Source: an uncultured Gemmiger sp. | Lineage (GTDB): Bacteria; Bacillota; Clostridia; Oscillospirales; Ruminococcaceae | DNA: 64,000 nucleotides | Assembly: GCA_944388175.1 (NCBI GenBank) | Contig: CALXHR010000005.1 | Span: 1 to 64,000, forward strand | Direction: 5' to 3' | Shown here: positions 28,115 through 36,567 of the stretch, piece after piece | How the letters are laid out: each line of letters opens with the position of its first letter | Position numbering within the stretch: the first letter of the stretch is position 1 | Notes under the pieces: model-generated | Seen by the model: only the letters and a program-made list of their open reading frames with translations | Told to the model about the DNA's origin: nothing | Database searches by the model: none | Made by a program: the position numbers and the translations under genes

Positions 28115-29110
28115 TTATCCTTGCTGCCCGCCGGGCGCGGCGGGCGTTTTGGGCAGTTTGGTCAGGTACCGCGCGTCGATGACTTCCAGCACGTCGTCGC
28201 GGCAGTAGGTGTGCACGCCGACGATATCTTTTTCGTCCAGCCCCGCAATGCACAGGTGCTGCGGCATCGCCGCGCAAAGCGGCACTTCCGAGTGGCCGCG
28301 CTGCGCCAGAAATTGCAGGTAGACGCCGTAGTCCACCGTGGTGCTGACCTGCGTGGGGTGCACGGTCTGCCCGCCCAGCGCAAACAGCGCCCCGGCGTTG
28401 CGGCTGGTCAAATCAAACGCACGGTGCTGCAGGTTGAACGCTTCGTCAGGCAGCAGTTCAAACGGCCCTTCGGGCGGCGGCGGTTCGGTGCCGGGCAGCG
28501 GCGCGGCCGCGGCGGCGCGGCGCAGCGTATAGCGCCGCCAGCGCACGTACAGCTGGTTTTGGGGGCGCGTCTCGCTGCCCAGCAGCGTCAGCGTGCCGGG
28601 GGTTTGGTCCAGCAGGATGGTATCGCACAGTTCGGCCCCCACGTCAAACCGCTGCGCCAGTTCCCATTCCCCGGGAAACGCCCGGCAGCGGTACAGCCGC
28701 AGGCTGTGGTCGGCCCCGCTCTCAGGGATCATCCAGGTTTCGCCGTCCCAGTCGAACACCAGCGGGAACGAGAGGTGGAAATCTTCCTCCAGCACCGGCT
28801 GCCACGGCCCGGCCGTGCCGTCGTCGTACAGTTCGCACGCTTCAATATGGCCTTTGCCGGCAGCAAGGTCCATCGCTTCGGCAAACAGCCAGCGCGCGCC
28901 GCCGCGGCGGTAGAGCATCGGGTCGGCAAACCAGGCCCCGGCCCGCCCCGGCAGCTGCGTGTAGGGCGCGGCGCCCAGCGCGGGCAGCGGCGCGGCGCCC
29001 TCCGCCGGCGGGATGCGCCGCACGGCGATGGTATAGACTTCTTTTTCGCCCGTCAGTTTGCGCAGCAGCCGCCCGGGCGGCATGTGCAGGGCGCGGTACA
29101 GTTGGTTCAT
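28115..29110 (-). CDS. Beta-propeller protein of the GINT1 N-terminal-domain type
   Basis: 331 residues. Repeated blades carry the FADPMLYRRGGARWLFAE, KGHIEACELYDDG, FHLSFPLVFDWDGETWMIPES and LYRCRAFPGEWEL pattern found in the N-terminal domain of glucosamine inositolphosphorylceramide transferase-like proteins and in some bacterial formyltransferase-linked proteins. These look like glycan-handling five-bladed propellers, close in fold to GH32/43/68. No catalytic glycosidase triad can be asserted. The gene overlaps the GT4 at 29107 by 4 bp. It could be a transferase or an accessory domain. Confidence 0.65.
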   Translation of the reverse strand: MNQLYRALHMPPGRLLRKLTGEKEVYTIAVRRIPPAEGAAPLPALGAAPYTQLPGRAGAWFADPMLYRRGGARWLFAEAMDLAAGKGHIEACELYDDGTAGPWQPVLEEDFHLSFPLVFDWDGETWMIPESGADHSLRLYRCRAFPGEWELAQRFDVGAELCDTILLDQTPGTLTLLGSETRPQNQLYVRWRRYTLRRAAAAAPLPGTEPPPPEGPFELLPDEAFNLQHRAFDLTSRNAGALFALGGQTVHPTQVSTTVDYGVYLQFLAQRGHSEVPLCAAMPQHLCIAGLDEKDIVGVHTYCRDDVLEVIDARYLTKLPKTPAAPGGQQG

Positions 29111-30270
29111 GGCGTTTCCCCGGTATACAGGCGCAGCAAGGCGCGGTAGTTTTCTTCTTCGGTATAGGTGCGGCGCGCGGCGGCGGCAATGGCCGCGCAG
29201 TCAAAGGCCATGGCTTCCAGCGCGCGCACGGCTCCGGCCAGCGCGGCGGCGTTGCCGGGGGCAAAGCGCAGCCCGTCGATGCCGGGGCGCACGGCCGCGC
29301 CCACGTTGCCCAGGTCGCTGGCCAGCACCGGCGTGCCCAGCATGTGGGCTTCGGCCGGGGTCAGGGCAAAACTCTCGTAACACAGGCTGGCGGCCACCAC
29401 GGCGCGGCTTTCGGCCATCAGGCGGTGCAGTTGTGCCGGCGGCAGCTGGCCCAGAAACCGCACGTTCGGCCCGGCGTGCTGCCGCGCCCAGGGCCCCAGC
29501 GGGCCGTCGCCCGCCACCAGCAGCAGCGGGGCGTCGGGGCCCAGCAGCGCCCAGGCTTCCAGCACGGTGCGCAGGCCCTTGAGTTCCTCCAGCCGGGCGG
29601 CGAACACAAACTGGCGTTTGCGCTCCTGCCAGGGCGTCGCCGGGGCGGCCGGTACGGCCACCGGGTTGGGTTTGACGACAAGGCGCGCGGCGTCGAACAT
29701 CGGCCGCAGCGCGTTGAACGCCAGCAGTTTCTGGCGGTCAAATTCCGTCGGGGCGGTCAGCGTGACGCCGCGCCAGGTGCCCAGGCGGCGGTGCAGCGCG
29801 TAGGCCAGCGCCACCACGGCGGTCTGCGCCAGGCTGCCGCGGTAGCAGCGGTGGCGCACGGCGCACCACAGCCCGCGGCGGGGGCAGTCCTCGCAGACGG
29901 TCTGGCCGCGCAGCAAAATGCCGTTGGGGCAGAACAGCCGGAAATTGTGCAGCGTCTGCACCACCGGCACGCCGCTTTGTTTGGCGGCGCGCACCACTGC
30001 GGGGCTGAGCAGCAGCAGCGTGTTGTGGATGTGCACGGCTTCGACGCCCTCGCGCATAATAAGCGCGCGCACCTCGCGCGCGGCGCGGCGGTTCCACACG
30101 GCGTGCAGCGGCAGCAGCAGCCTGGCAAGGCCGTGGGCGGCTTCCTCGTTGCTGCGCTCATAGGTCAGCACGGTGTGGCCGTGGCGCTGCAGCAGCGCGC
30201 GCTCGGCGGCAAAGACGGCGTCCTCGCCGCCGGGCAGGCGGTAATGGCAATGGATCAGCAGGATCTTCAA
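29107..30270 (-). CDS. GT4 family glycosyltransferase, first gene of the glycan operon
   Basis: 387 residues. The start MKILLIHCHYRLPGGEDAVF is typical of exopolysaccharide GT4 enzymes; VQTLHNFRLFCPNG, then a cysteine-rich insert (CEDCPRRGLWCAVRHRCYRG), a FAARLEELKG block and the EX7E motif ESFALTPAEAHMLGTPVLAS follow. The cysteines could bind zinc, as in other members with this insert. An AAGGAGG site precedes the ATG, 43 bp below the promoter -10. Confidence 0.87.
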   Translation of the reverse strand: MKILLIHCHYRLPGGEDAVFAAERALLQRHGHTVLTYERSNEEAAHGLARLLLPLHAVWNRRAAREVRALIMREGVEAVHIHNTLLLLSPAVVRAAKQSGVPVVQTLHNFRLFCPNGILLRGQTVCEDCPRRGLWCAVRHRCYRGSLAQTAVVALAYALHRRLGTWRGVTLTAPTEFDRQKLLAFNALRPMFDAARLVVKPNPVAVPAAPATPWQERKRQFVFAARLEELKGLRTVLEAWALLGPDAPLLLVAGDGPLGPWARQHAGPNVRFLGQLPPAQLHRLMAESRAVVAASLCYESFALTPAEAHMLGTPVLASDLGNVGAAVRPGIDGLRFAPGNAAALAGAVRALEAMAFDCAAIAAAARRTYTEEENYRALLRLYTGETP

Positions 30271-30313
30271 CGCCCGTCCCCCCTCCTTTTTGCTGCACTT
30301 TCCCTATTTTGCT

Positions 30314-30342
30314 ATTATACCCGTTTTGCCGCCCCCGCGCAA
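30314..30342 (-). promoter_or_regulatory. Sigma-A promoter of the glycan operon
   Basis: On the minus strand, -35 TTGCGC (30337-30342), 17-nt spacer, -10 TATAAT (30314-30319). It is the only strong promoter seen for the genes from 30270 down to 10084. It lies just past the terminator of the ROK kinase operon. Confidence 0.82.
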
Positions 30343-30358
30343 GGCGTGCCCGCGGCAG

Positions 30359-30391
30359 AAAAACAGGGCCGCCCCCGCGGGGGCGGCCCTG
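30359..30391 (-). terminator. Intrinsic terminator after the GH20-GH3-ROK operon
   Basis: Perfect 28-bp palindrome at 30364-30391 (arms of 14 bp, CAGGGCCGCCCCCG) followed on the minus strand by TTTTT. It ends the transcript about 30 bp after the ROK kinase stop and insulates the glycan promoter. Confidence 0.9.
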
Positions 30392-30420
30392 TGCCGCAGC
30401 GGCAGGTGCAGCGGCCGGCT

Positions 30421-31365
30421 TTACGCCTGGCGCGCCAGCAGCGCCGCGCCGATGACCCCGGCGCGGTAGCCCAGCGTGCAGGTCGTCAGCGTCGTATGTT
30501 TTTGCGCAAACGCATGGCCGAACACCATCGGCTCGACCTCGGCGCGCAGCGGGGCCAGCAGTGCTTCGCCCTGGTTGGCGACGCCGCCCGAAAGCCCCAC
30601 CACCTGCGGGAAGAAAATGTTGACGAGGTTCGCCACGCCGACGGCCAGCCAGTGGATGTATTCTTTGACGACGGCCGCTGCCACGGCGTCGCCGGCGTCG
30701 CGCGCGTCAAACACCGTGCGGCCCACGACGGTTTCCGGCGTGGCCAGCTGCCACAGCGCGCTTTCGGGGTGGGCGGCCATGGCTTCTTTGGTCATGCGGA
30801 TCAGCGCCGTGGCGCTGGCGTAGGCTTCCAGGCAGCCGCGGCGGCCGCAGGTGCACAGCGGCGCGTCGGGCGCGTCGTGGATGACCATATGCCCCGGTTC
30901 GGCCGCCGCGCCGGTGTAACCGGTCAGCAGCTTGCCGCCCAGCACGACGCCGCCGCCCACGCCGGTGCCTAAGGTAATGATGACGGCGCTGTCGGCGCCT
31001 TTGGCGCAGCCGGTCAGCGCTTCGCCCAGCGCGGCGGCGTTGGCGTCGTTGGCCAGGCGCACCGGCAGGCCGGTACGCCGGGTCAGGTAGGGGCCCATGG
31101 CAAAGTTGGACCAAGCCAGATTGTTGGAATACAGCACCAGGCCGGTGGCGTCATCCACCGTGCCGGGGCAGCCAACGCCGATGCCCACGACGTCGTCGCG
31201 GCCGGCCGTCAGCTCGCGGCACAAGTCGGCGATATCGTCGCACACCGCTTCGGCCGGGCGGGGCAGGTTGGTGGGGCGGCTGCCCTCCTGCAAAATGGCG
31301 CCGGTTTCGTCCACCAGGGCGACCTTGATGTTGGTGCCGCCCAGGTCTACACCCAATGTAACCAT
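30421..31365 (-). CDS. ROK-family sugar kinase (glucokinase-like)
   Basis: 314 residues. The ATP/sugar start GVDLGGTNIKVAL is at residue 5, NDANAAALGEAL and GTGVGGGVVLGGKLL follow, and the zinc motif CTCGRRGCLE with the preceding EPGHM His is intact, so a catalytic kinase is likely. Candidate substrates are glucose, N-acetylglucosamine or N-acetylmannosamine; the GH20/GH38 context makes an amino sugar or mannose plausible, but ROK sequence alone does not decide. AAGGAGG is 8 bp before the ATG at 31365. It is the last gene of GH20-GH3-ROK. Confidence 0.87.
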   Translation of the reverse strand: MVTLGVDLGGTNIKVALVDETGAILQEGSRPTNLPRPAEAVCDDIADLCRELTAGRDDVVGIGVGCPGTVDDATGLVLYSNNLAWSNFAMGPYLTRRTGLPVRLANDANAAALGEALTGCAKGADSAVIITLGTGVGGGVVLGGKLLTGYTGAAAEPGHMVIHDAPDAPLCTCGRRGCLEAYASATALIRMTKEAMAAHPESALWQLATPETVVGRTVFDARDAGDAVAAAVVKEYIHWLAVGVANLVNIFFPQVVGLSGGVANQGEALLAPLRAEVEPMVFGHAFAQKHTTLTTCTLGYRAGVIGAALLARQA

Positions 31366-31394
31366 GGTCAAATCCTCCTTGTTTGCATGTTGTG

Positions 31395-34001
31395 TTACGG
31401 GGTTACGGTCAAATCGGCCGTCAGCAGAATGTTCTCGGCGTTGTCGCCCAGTTCCAGCACGAACCGGCCCGGCTCGACGCGCCAGATATAGTCCGCGCCG
31501 AGCGTGCGCAGCGCGCGCGTGCCGACGGGGAACGATACCGTCTTGCTTTCGCCGGGGGCCAGCTCCACGCGGGCAAAGCCCGCCAGCTGGCGCAGCGGCT
31601 TGACGACCGAGCTGACCAGGTCGTGCACATACAGCTGCGGCACCGCCACGCCGGGGCGCGCGCCGGTGTTTTGCACCGTGACGCGGGCCGTGACCTGCCC
31701 GTCGGGGGCGATGGTATCGGCGTCCAGCGCAAAGTCGCGGTAGGCAAAACTCGTATAGCTCAACCCGTAGCCGAAGGGATACAGCGGCAGCCAGTCCATC
31801 TCGACATATTTTTTGCCGCCGCCGGGCCGCCGGGCGTAGTGGCAGGGCACCTGGCCGACGCTGCGCGGGAAGGTGATGGGCAGCCGGCCGCCGGGGGCGT
31901 TGTCGCCAAACAGCGTTTCGGCCACCGCCGTGCCGCCCTGCTCGCCGGGGAACCACGCTTCCAGGATGGCGGGGATGTGGTCGTTTTCCCAGTTGGCAGA
32001 GACCGGCCGCCCGCTTTGCAGCACCAGCACGGTGGGCGTGCCGGTGGCCCAGACGGCCTTGGCCAGTTCCAGCTGGCGGCCGGGCAGGTCCAGCGTGGTG
32101 CGGTCGAAGTTCTCGCCGCTGGTCTCCTCGTTATCGCCCAGGCACAGGATGGCGACGTCGCTCTCGGCGGCGAGGGCCGCCGCGCCCTCGATGTCCTCGC
32201 GCCCTTCGCTGTAGCCGAAGAGGACGCGCGCGCCGCGGCCGTCGTTGACGAACTCGATGCGCACCCGGTAGGCGCGGCCCGCTTCAAAGTGGAAGGGAAC
32301 GGCCTGGTCGGCGCTCTTGCCGGGGCCCCAGCCGTCGACGAGCAGCTGGCCGTCGACGTACAGCCGCATGCTGTCCTGCGTCGAAAGGCCGAGGTAGCCG
32401 TCAAAGCTGCGGGGCATCGTGAGGGTGCCGGTCCACGCCGCGCTGAAGCAGTTGGCGTTGAGGTTGGAGTCCGGCAGGGCGAAAATCCAGTTGAAGTGGA
32501 TGGTGCGGTCGGTGCGCGTCAGCACCGGCTCGCCCGCGGGCATGGGGCCGTTATAGTACCGGCCGGTCAGGCCCATGTTGCCGTCCTCATCGGTGAGCAT
32601 CGACTGGTGGACGGGGTGCAGCTCCTGCCCGAGGATGTTGCAGCCGCGGGCGTAGCGCACCTGGGTTTGGGGCCCGACGGCAGCGCGGATGCCGTCCAAA
32701 ATCGACACCGTGCCGGTGCGGCCGCGCGTCTCGGTATAATCGCCCAGCACGGCCTTGGCCGCGCCGGGGCCGATGACCGCCACGCTGCCGATATCCTTGC
32801 AAAGCGGCAGCAGGCCGCCCTCGTTTTTGAGCAGCACGATGGATTCGCGCGCGATCTGTTTGGCCAGCGCCAGGTGTTCGGGGCAGCGCAGCAGGGTTTC
32901 GGCGCGGTGCTCGTCGGTGTAGGGGTTTTCAAACAGGCCCAGCATAAACTTGACGCGCAGCACGCGGCGGCAGGCTTCGTCCAACACGGCTTCGTCCATC
33001 TCGCCGGAAGCGATGAGCTCCGCAATGCTGTTCTGCCATACCTCGTGCGGGAAATCGTTGAGCTGCATATCGACGCCGGCCGAAAGCCCCATGCGCACGG
33101 CGTCCTTGGGTGTCTCAGCCACAAAGTGCCAGTCGTACAGGCGGGACACCGCCGTCATGTCGGCGCGCACCAGGCCCGGCATGCCAAACTGGCCGCGCAG
33201 CACGTCGGTGAGCAGTTCGTGGTCCATCGAGACCGGCACGCCGTCGATGGCGTTGTAGCTGCACATGGCGTCGACGGCGCCGCCCGCAGCAAAGGCCTGC
33301 TCAAACACCGGCAGGCAGTCGCTGAACACCTCATGCCGGCCCATGGCCGTGGGCGCGCAGTTCAGCCCGCCCACCGGCATGCCGTAGCCGACATAGTGCT
33401 TGGGCTCGGCCGCGACGGCGTCGGGCGCGGTCAAATCGTCGCCCTGCATGCCGCGCACCACCTCGCGGGCGAACTCGCCGCAGAGGTAGGTATCCTCGCC
33501 GTAGCTCTCCTCGCCGCGGCCGTAGCGCGGGTCGCGGATGAGGTCCATGACGGGGCTGTAAGTCTCGTGGATGCCGTTGGCGCGGGTCTCGGCCGCGATG
33601 GCGTGGCCCATCCTGCGCCCCAGCGCGGGGTCAAAGCTGGCGGCCAGGCCGATCTGCTGCGGGAAACTGGTGGCCTTGGCGTTGTACAGCCCGTGCAGCG
33701 CTTCCTCGCTGAACAAAAACGGGATGCCCAGGCGGGTGGTTTCCACCGCGTAGCGCTGCACTTCATTGGCCTGGGCGGCCGTCATGCTGCGCAGCTGCAC
33801 GCAGCCGGCGCTGTGCCCGCGCAGCAGCGCGGCCAGCTTGCCGACGTCCATGCCGTCGACGACGCCGTCCTTGTCATGGGTGCAGAAATCGGTCGAGGAA
33901 TACAGGTCGGTCTGCAAAATTTTTTCCTCGGTGGTCATGCGCGCCATCAAATCGTCCAGACGCTCTTCCACCGGGCGGGCGGGGTCCTGGTAGGGGTACA
34001 T
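31395..34001 (-). CDS. Glycoside hydrolase family 3 with inserted PA14 domain
   Basis: 868 residues, no signal peptide, so cytoplasmic. Domain 1 has RDPRYGRGEESYGED, the KH pair at 201-202 and nucleophile D281 in LVRADMTAV. Domain 2 follows, with a PA14 insert at about 430-570 (GRYYNGPMPAG...), and the C-terminus is fibronectin-III-like. This architecture is typical of beta-glucosidases and related exo-enzymes, where the PA14 domain shapes the active-site entrance. Specificity is open. It lies 34 bp after GH20 with a strong AAGGAGGG site and 29 bp before the ROK kinase. Confidence 0.93.
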   Translation of the reverse strand: MYPYQDPARPVEERLDDLMARMTTEEKILQTDLYSSTDFCTHDKDGVVDGMDVGKLAALLRGHSAGCVQLRSMTAAQANEVQRYAVETTRLGIPFLFSEEALHGLYNAKATSFPQQIGLAASFDPALGRRMGHAIAAETRANGIHETYSPVMDLIRDPRYGRGEESYGEDTYLCGEFAREVVRGMQGDDLTAPDAVAAEPKHYVGYGMPVGGLNCAPTAMGRHEVFSDCLPVFEQAFAAGGAVDAMCSYNAIDGVPVSMDHELLTDVLRGQFGMPGLVRADMTAVSRLYDWHFVAETPKDAVRMGLSAGVDMQLNDFPHEVWQNSIAELIASGEMDEAVLDEACRRVLRVKFMLGLFENPYTDEHRAETLLRCPEHLALAKQIARESIVLLKNEGGLLPLCKDIGSVAVIGPGAAKAVLGDYTETRGRTGTVSILDGIRAAVGPQTQVRYARGCNILGQELHPVHQSMLTDEDGNMGLTGRYYNGPMPAGEPVLTRTDRTIHFNWIFALPDSNLNANCFSAAWTGTLTMPRSFDGYLGLSTQDSMRLYVDGQLLVDGWGPGKSADQAVPFHFEAGRAYRVRIEFVNDGRGARVLFGYSEGREDIEGAAALAAESDVAILCLGDNEETSGENFDRTTLDLPGRQLELAKAVWATGTPTVLVLQSGRPVSANWENDHIPAILEAWFPGEQGGTAVAETLFGDNAPGGRLPITFPRSVGQVPCHYARRPGGGKKYVEMDWLPLYPFGYGLSYTSFAYRDFALDADTIAPDGQVTARVTVQNTGARPGVAVPQLYVHDLVSSVVKPLRQLAGFARVELAPGESKTVSFPVGTRALRTLGADYIWRVEPGRFVLELGDNAENILLTADLTVTP

Positions 34002-34035
34002 AGGCGTTGCCCTCCTTCTTATGGTATGGGGCGGC

Positions 34036-35895
34036 TCAGCCGCGCAGGCCGGGGGCGGCCACGCTGCCGTAGGCGCGGCCGCGCAGGCAGTCGGCCCAGT
34101 CGCAGATCAGGCGGATCAGGTTCGGCGTGGCCGAAACGCGGCTGGTCTTGTCCCACTCAAGCCGGTAGCGGTAGAACCACTGTTCCAGCCGGGCGGCCAG
34201 CGCCGTGCCGGCCGCGTCGCCGGGGGCGTGGTCCCCGCCCAGGTAGGCGCCGATATCGTTCCAGATCGTGATGCCCTCGGCCACGACGCAGACCAGCTGC
34301 ACGATATCCTTGCGGCCGGCGGGCAGGCTGCGGGCGGCGGCCAGCGCCTTTTGGCAGGCGGCGGCCACGGCGGCGTTGGCGGCGGGGATTTTTCCAAAGT
34401 CGACGTCGGCCAGCACCTCGGCGCGGCGCGCGGGCACGGCTTCGATCCAGTTGACGGCGTGCGGCCAGTCAAAGATTTCGTGCTGGTCAGCCAGTTCGGC
34501 CATGGCGGCGACCAGCGTGCCCGAAGCGTCGCCGTATTCCAGCCGGCTGACGGCCTCGTTGATCTCGGCAAAAGGCACTTCGTCGGCGTTCCAGGCAAAG
34601 GCCGCGCCGTACAGCACGCCCGGCACGCTCAAGCGCGGGTCGTTGACGTGGGCGTAGTCGCCCCAGTCGGTGTTCAGGATGCCGACGGCGTGGTATTTGC
34701 GCGCATGGCGACCCATGACGCGGTTGTTGCGGTAGGCGTAGTCCAGCAGCGGCATCCAGCGGTTCCACGTGCAGCAGCCGGGGCAGGCGTACTGCGTGAT
34801 GCCGCTGGCCGCAATGTCGCGGATCTCGTTCTCGCGCTGGTCGGGCAGGTAGCCCCAGTTCAGGCAGATGGTCTCTTTGGGCAGTTCCCTGCAGCTTTCG
34901 GGGAAACGCCACATGATGTCGCCCCAGAACTGCGGTATGCCGCCCTGCGCGACGATATGCTCGCACAGGGCCTTGACGTGGCGCACATAGAGCCCGCGCC
35001 CGCCGTCGGCTGCGGCGGCCGCGCTGCTGCGCCCTTTGCCGAGGTCGAAGGTCTCGTCGTCGCAGAGGTTGAACTTGTTGGTGCGGAACAGCGGCCGGTA
35101 CTCGTCGATGAGCCGCTTGACGAACGCGAGCGCGTCGGGGTCCGACGCGTTGAGGGTATGGTGCGCGGCGGCGTAGGTGTAGCGGAAGGGGATTTTCTCG
35201 GAATCCTCCAGCTCGCAGAGGTCGCAGCAGGTCTTGGTGGACAGGATTTTGTACATATGCCCGAACGTCGACAGCGAGGGCACCAGCTCGATGTGGCGCG
35301 CGGCGCAGTAGGCGTCCAGTTCCAAAATCTCCTGCGCGGAAAGCGGCGTGTCGTCGCGCCATGCTTCCGAAAGGTCGCGGAAGAGATAGGTGTGCTCGAT
35401 ATACAGCTGCCACTGGTTGACCTTGTAGCGGCACAGGCGGTCGGCCACCTGCTTTAAGTAGTCCAGTTTCGGCACCCGCCCGCGCGAGCAGTCAAAGTAG
35501 TAGCCGCGGGTGGCCATGTCCGGCCAGTCGGTGATGGTCTGGGCCGGCAGCACCGCGCCGTTTGTGTCGATGATCTGGCGCAGCGTCTGCACGCCGTTGC
35601 ACAGCGCTTCGTCGTCGCCGGCGGCCACCGCCACGCCGCCGGGCGCGACGTCCAGGCGGTAGTGCCCGGCCGCCAGCGCGTCGTCCAGCGTCAGCAGCAG
35701 GTCGCCGGGCCGCGCTGCGCCGCGCAGGATATCCGGCCGCAGGCCGGCCTGCTCGGCAAAGGTTTGCTGCAGCATCTGGGCGTACAGCAGCGCGCCGGGC
35801 GCGGTGTTGGCGGCCAGCACGATGCGGCTGTGGACAGTGGGGGTGTACGCGCCGTCGGCAAAGGCGCGCTGTTTGGGTTTTGGCAGCAAATCCAT
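34036..35895 (-). CDS. GH20-like beta-N-acetylhexosaminidase
   Basis: 619 residues, no signal peptide. A GH20b-like N-terminal domain (about 1-125) is followed by a TIM barrel: GYYFDCSRGRVPKLDYLKQVADRL opens the barrel and the catalytic Asp-Glu pair is D280-E281 in FNLCDDETFDLGKGRS. GH20 uses the acetamido group of the substrate as nucleophile. It should remove terminal GlcNAc (or GalNAc) from imported glycan fragments. The ATG at 35895 has GGGAGGG upstream; the longer frame is repeat sequence. It is the first gene of the GH20-GH3-ROK unit. Confidence 0.82.
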   Translation of the reverse strand: MDLLPKPKQRAFADGAYTPTVHSRIVLAANTAPGALLYAQMLQQTFAEQAGLRPDILRGAARPGDLLLTLDDALAAGHYRLDVAPGGVAVAAGDDEALCNGVQTLRQIIDTNGAVLPAQTITDWPDMATRGYYFDCSRGRVPKLDYLKQVADRLCRYKVNQWQLYIEHTYLFRDLSEAWRDDTPLSAQEILELDAYCAARHIELVPSLSTFGHMYKILSTKTCCDLCELEDSEKIPFRYTYAAAHHTLNASDPDALAFVKRLIDEYRPLFRTNKFNLCDDETFDLGKGRSSAAAAADGGRGLYVRHVKALCEHIVAQGGIPQFWGDIMWRFPESCRELPKETICLNWGYLPDQRENEIRDIAASGITQYACPGCCTWNRWMPLLDYAYRNNRVMGRHARKYHAVGILNTDWGDYAHVNDPRLSVPGVLYGAAFAWNADEVPFAEINEAVSRLEYGDASGTLVAAMAELADQHEIFDWPHAVNWIEAVPARRAEVLADVDFGKIPAANAAVAAACQKALAAARSLPAGRKDIVQLVCVVAEGITIWNDIGAYLGGDHAPGDAAGTALAARLEQWFYRYRLEWDKTSRVSATPNLIRLICDWADCLRGRAYGSVAAPGLRG

Positions 35896-35920
35896 GATGA
35901 TTCCCTCCCGGCAGCGCAAA

Positions 35921-35948
35921 CGGGACCGGGAAAAACTTCCCGATCCCG
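35921..35948. promoter_or_regulatory. Hairpin in the leader of the GH20 gene
   Basis: Arms CGGGACCGGGAA (35921-35932) and TTCCCGATCCCG (35937-35948), one G-T wobble, lie 26 bp before the GH20 start. There is no long T-run on either strand, so a 5'-leader stability or attenuation element is more likely than a terminator. No convincing promoter was found above it. Confidence 0.4.
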
Positions 35949-36062
35949 TGCGGTTGCCTTGGTGTATTCTGTTTTGGGTTGTTGGGTTGTTGGGTCGCGG
36001 TGGTTGGGGTTGCCGGGCGGGCGTTCCCGCGGGGTTACGGTTGGTTGCCTGTTTCCCTCGCT

Positions 36063-36546
36063 CTGTAGGGCGGGCGTTCACGTCCGCCGCGGGCGGCTCG
36101 CGGCAAACACCTGCCTTGCCCGTTCACCTGCTATTTCCGGCCGGTTTGTAGGGGCGGCATACATGCCGCCCGGCAGGGGTTTGCCCTATGCGGGGTTCCC
36201 GGTTCGTTGCCCGTTTGCCCCACTCTGTAGGGCGGGGTCTTGACCCCGCCGCACATTATAAAAATTATTTTTAAAATGATCGGTTCGGCGGGCGTGAACG
36301 CCCGCCCTACAAGGCAAGGCAAACACCAGGCCGACCCGGCAACGGATGATGCCCACAACGTTCCCCGGGCGGCATCTATGCCGCCCCTACGCATGGACCA
36401 AACGTTGTCACAACACAGAAACAATGTCGTGGGGTGCACGCCCGCGGGCCGCATGCATGCGGCCCCTACAAGGCAAGGCAAACAGCCGGTAAACCGTGTA
36501 CGGGTGGCAGGGCAGGGTTTGCGGCGGGGCCAAGGCCCCGCCCTAC
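36063..36546. repeat. Modular palindromic repeat cluster between GH38 and GH20
   Basis: It contains a GGCGGGCGTTCACGTCCGCC hairpin, GGCGGCATACATGCCGCC, an 86-bp form of the main unit at 36226-36311 with a longer AT middle, a two-palindrome unit at about 36370-36470 and a GGCGGGGCCAAGGCCCCGCC hairpin near 36520. The gap 35949-36062 holds short direct repeats of GGGTTGTT and no gene. Confidence 0.88.
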
Positions 36547-36567
36547 AAACCAAGGCGGCCCCATCTC

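Noticed and set aside
30421..31365. Housekeeping glycolytic glucokinase
   Set aside because: Position as last gene after GH20 and GH3 argues for a role in the glycan locus; the sequence alone does not settle the sugar, so no gene symbol was given.
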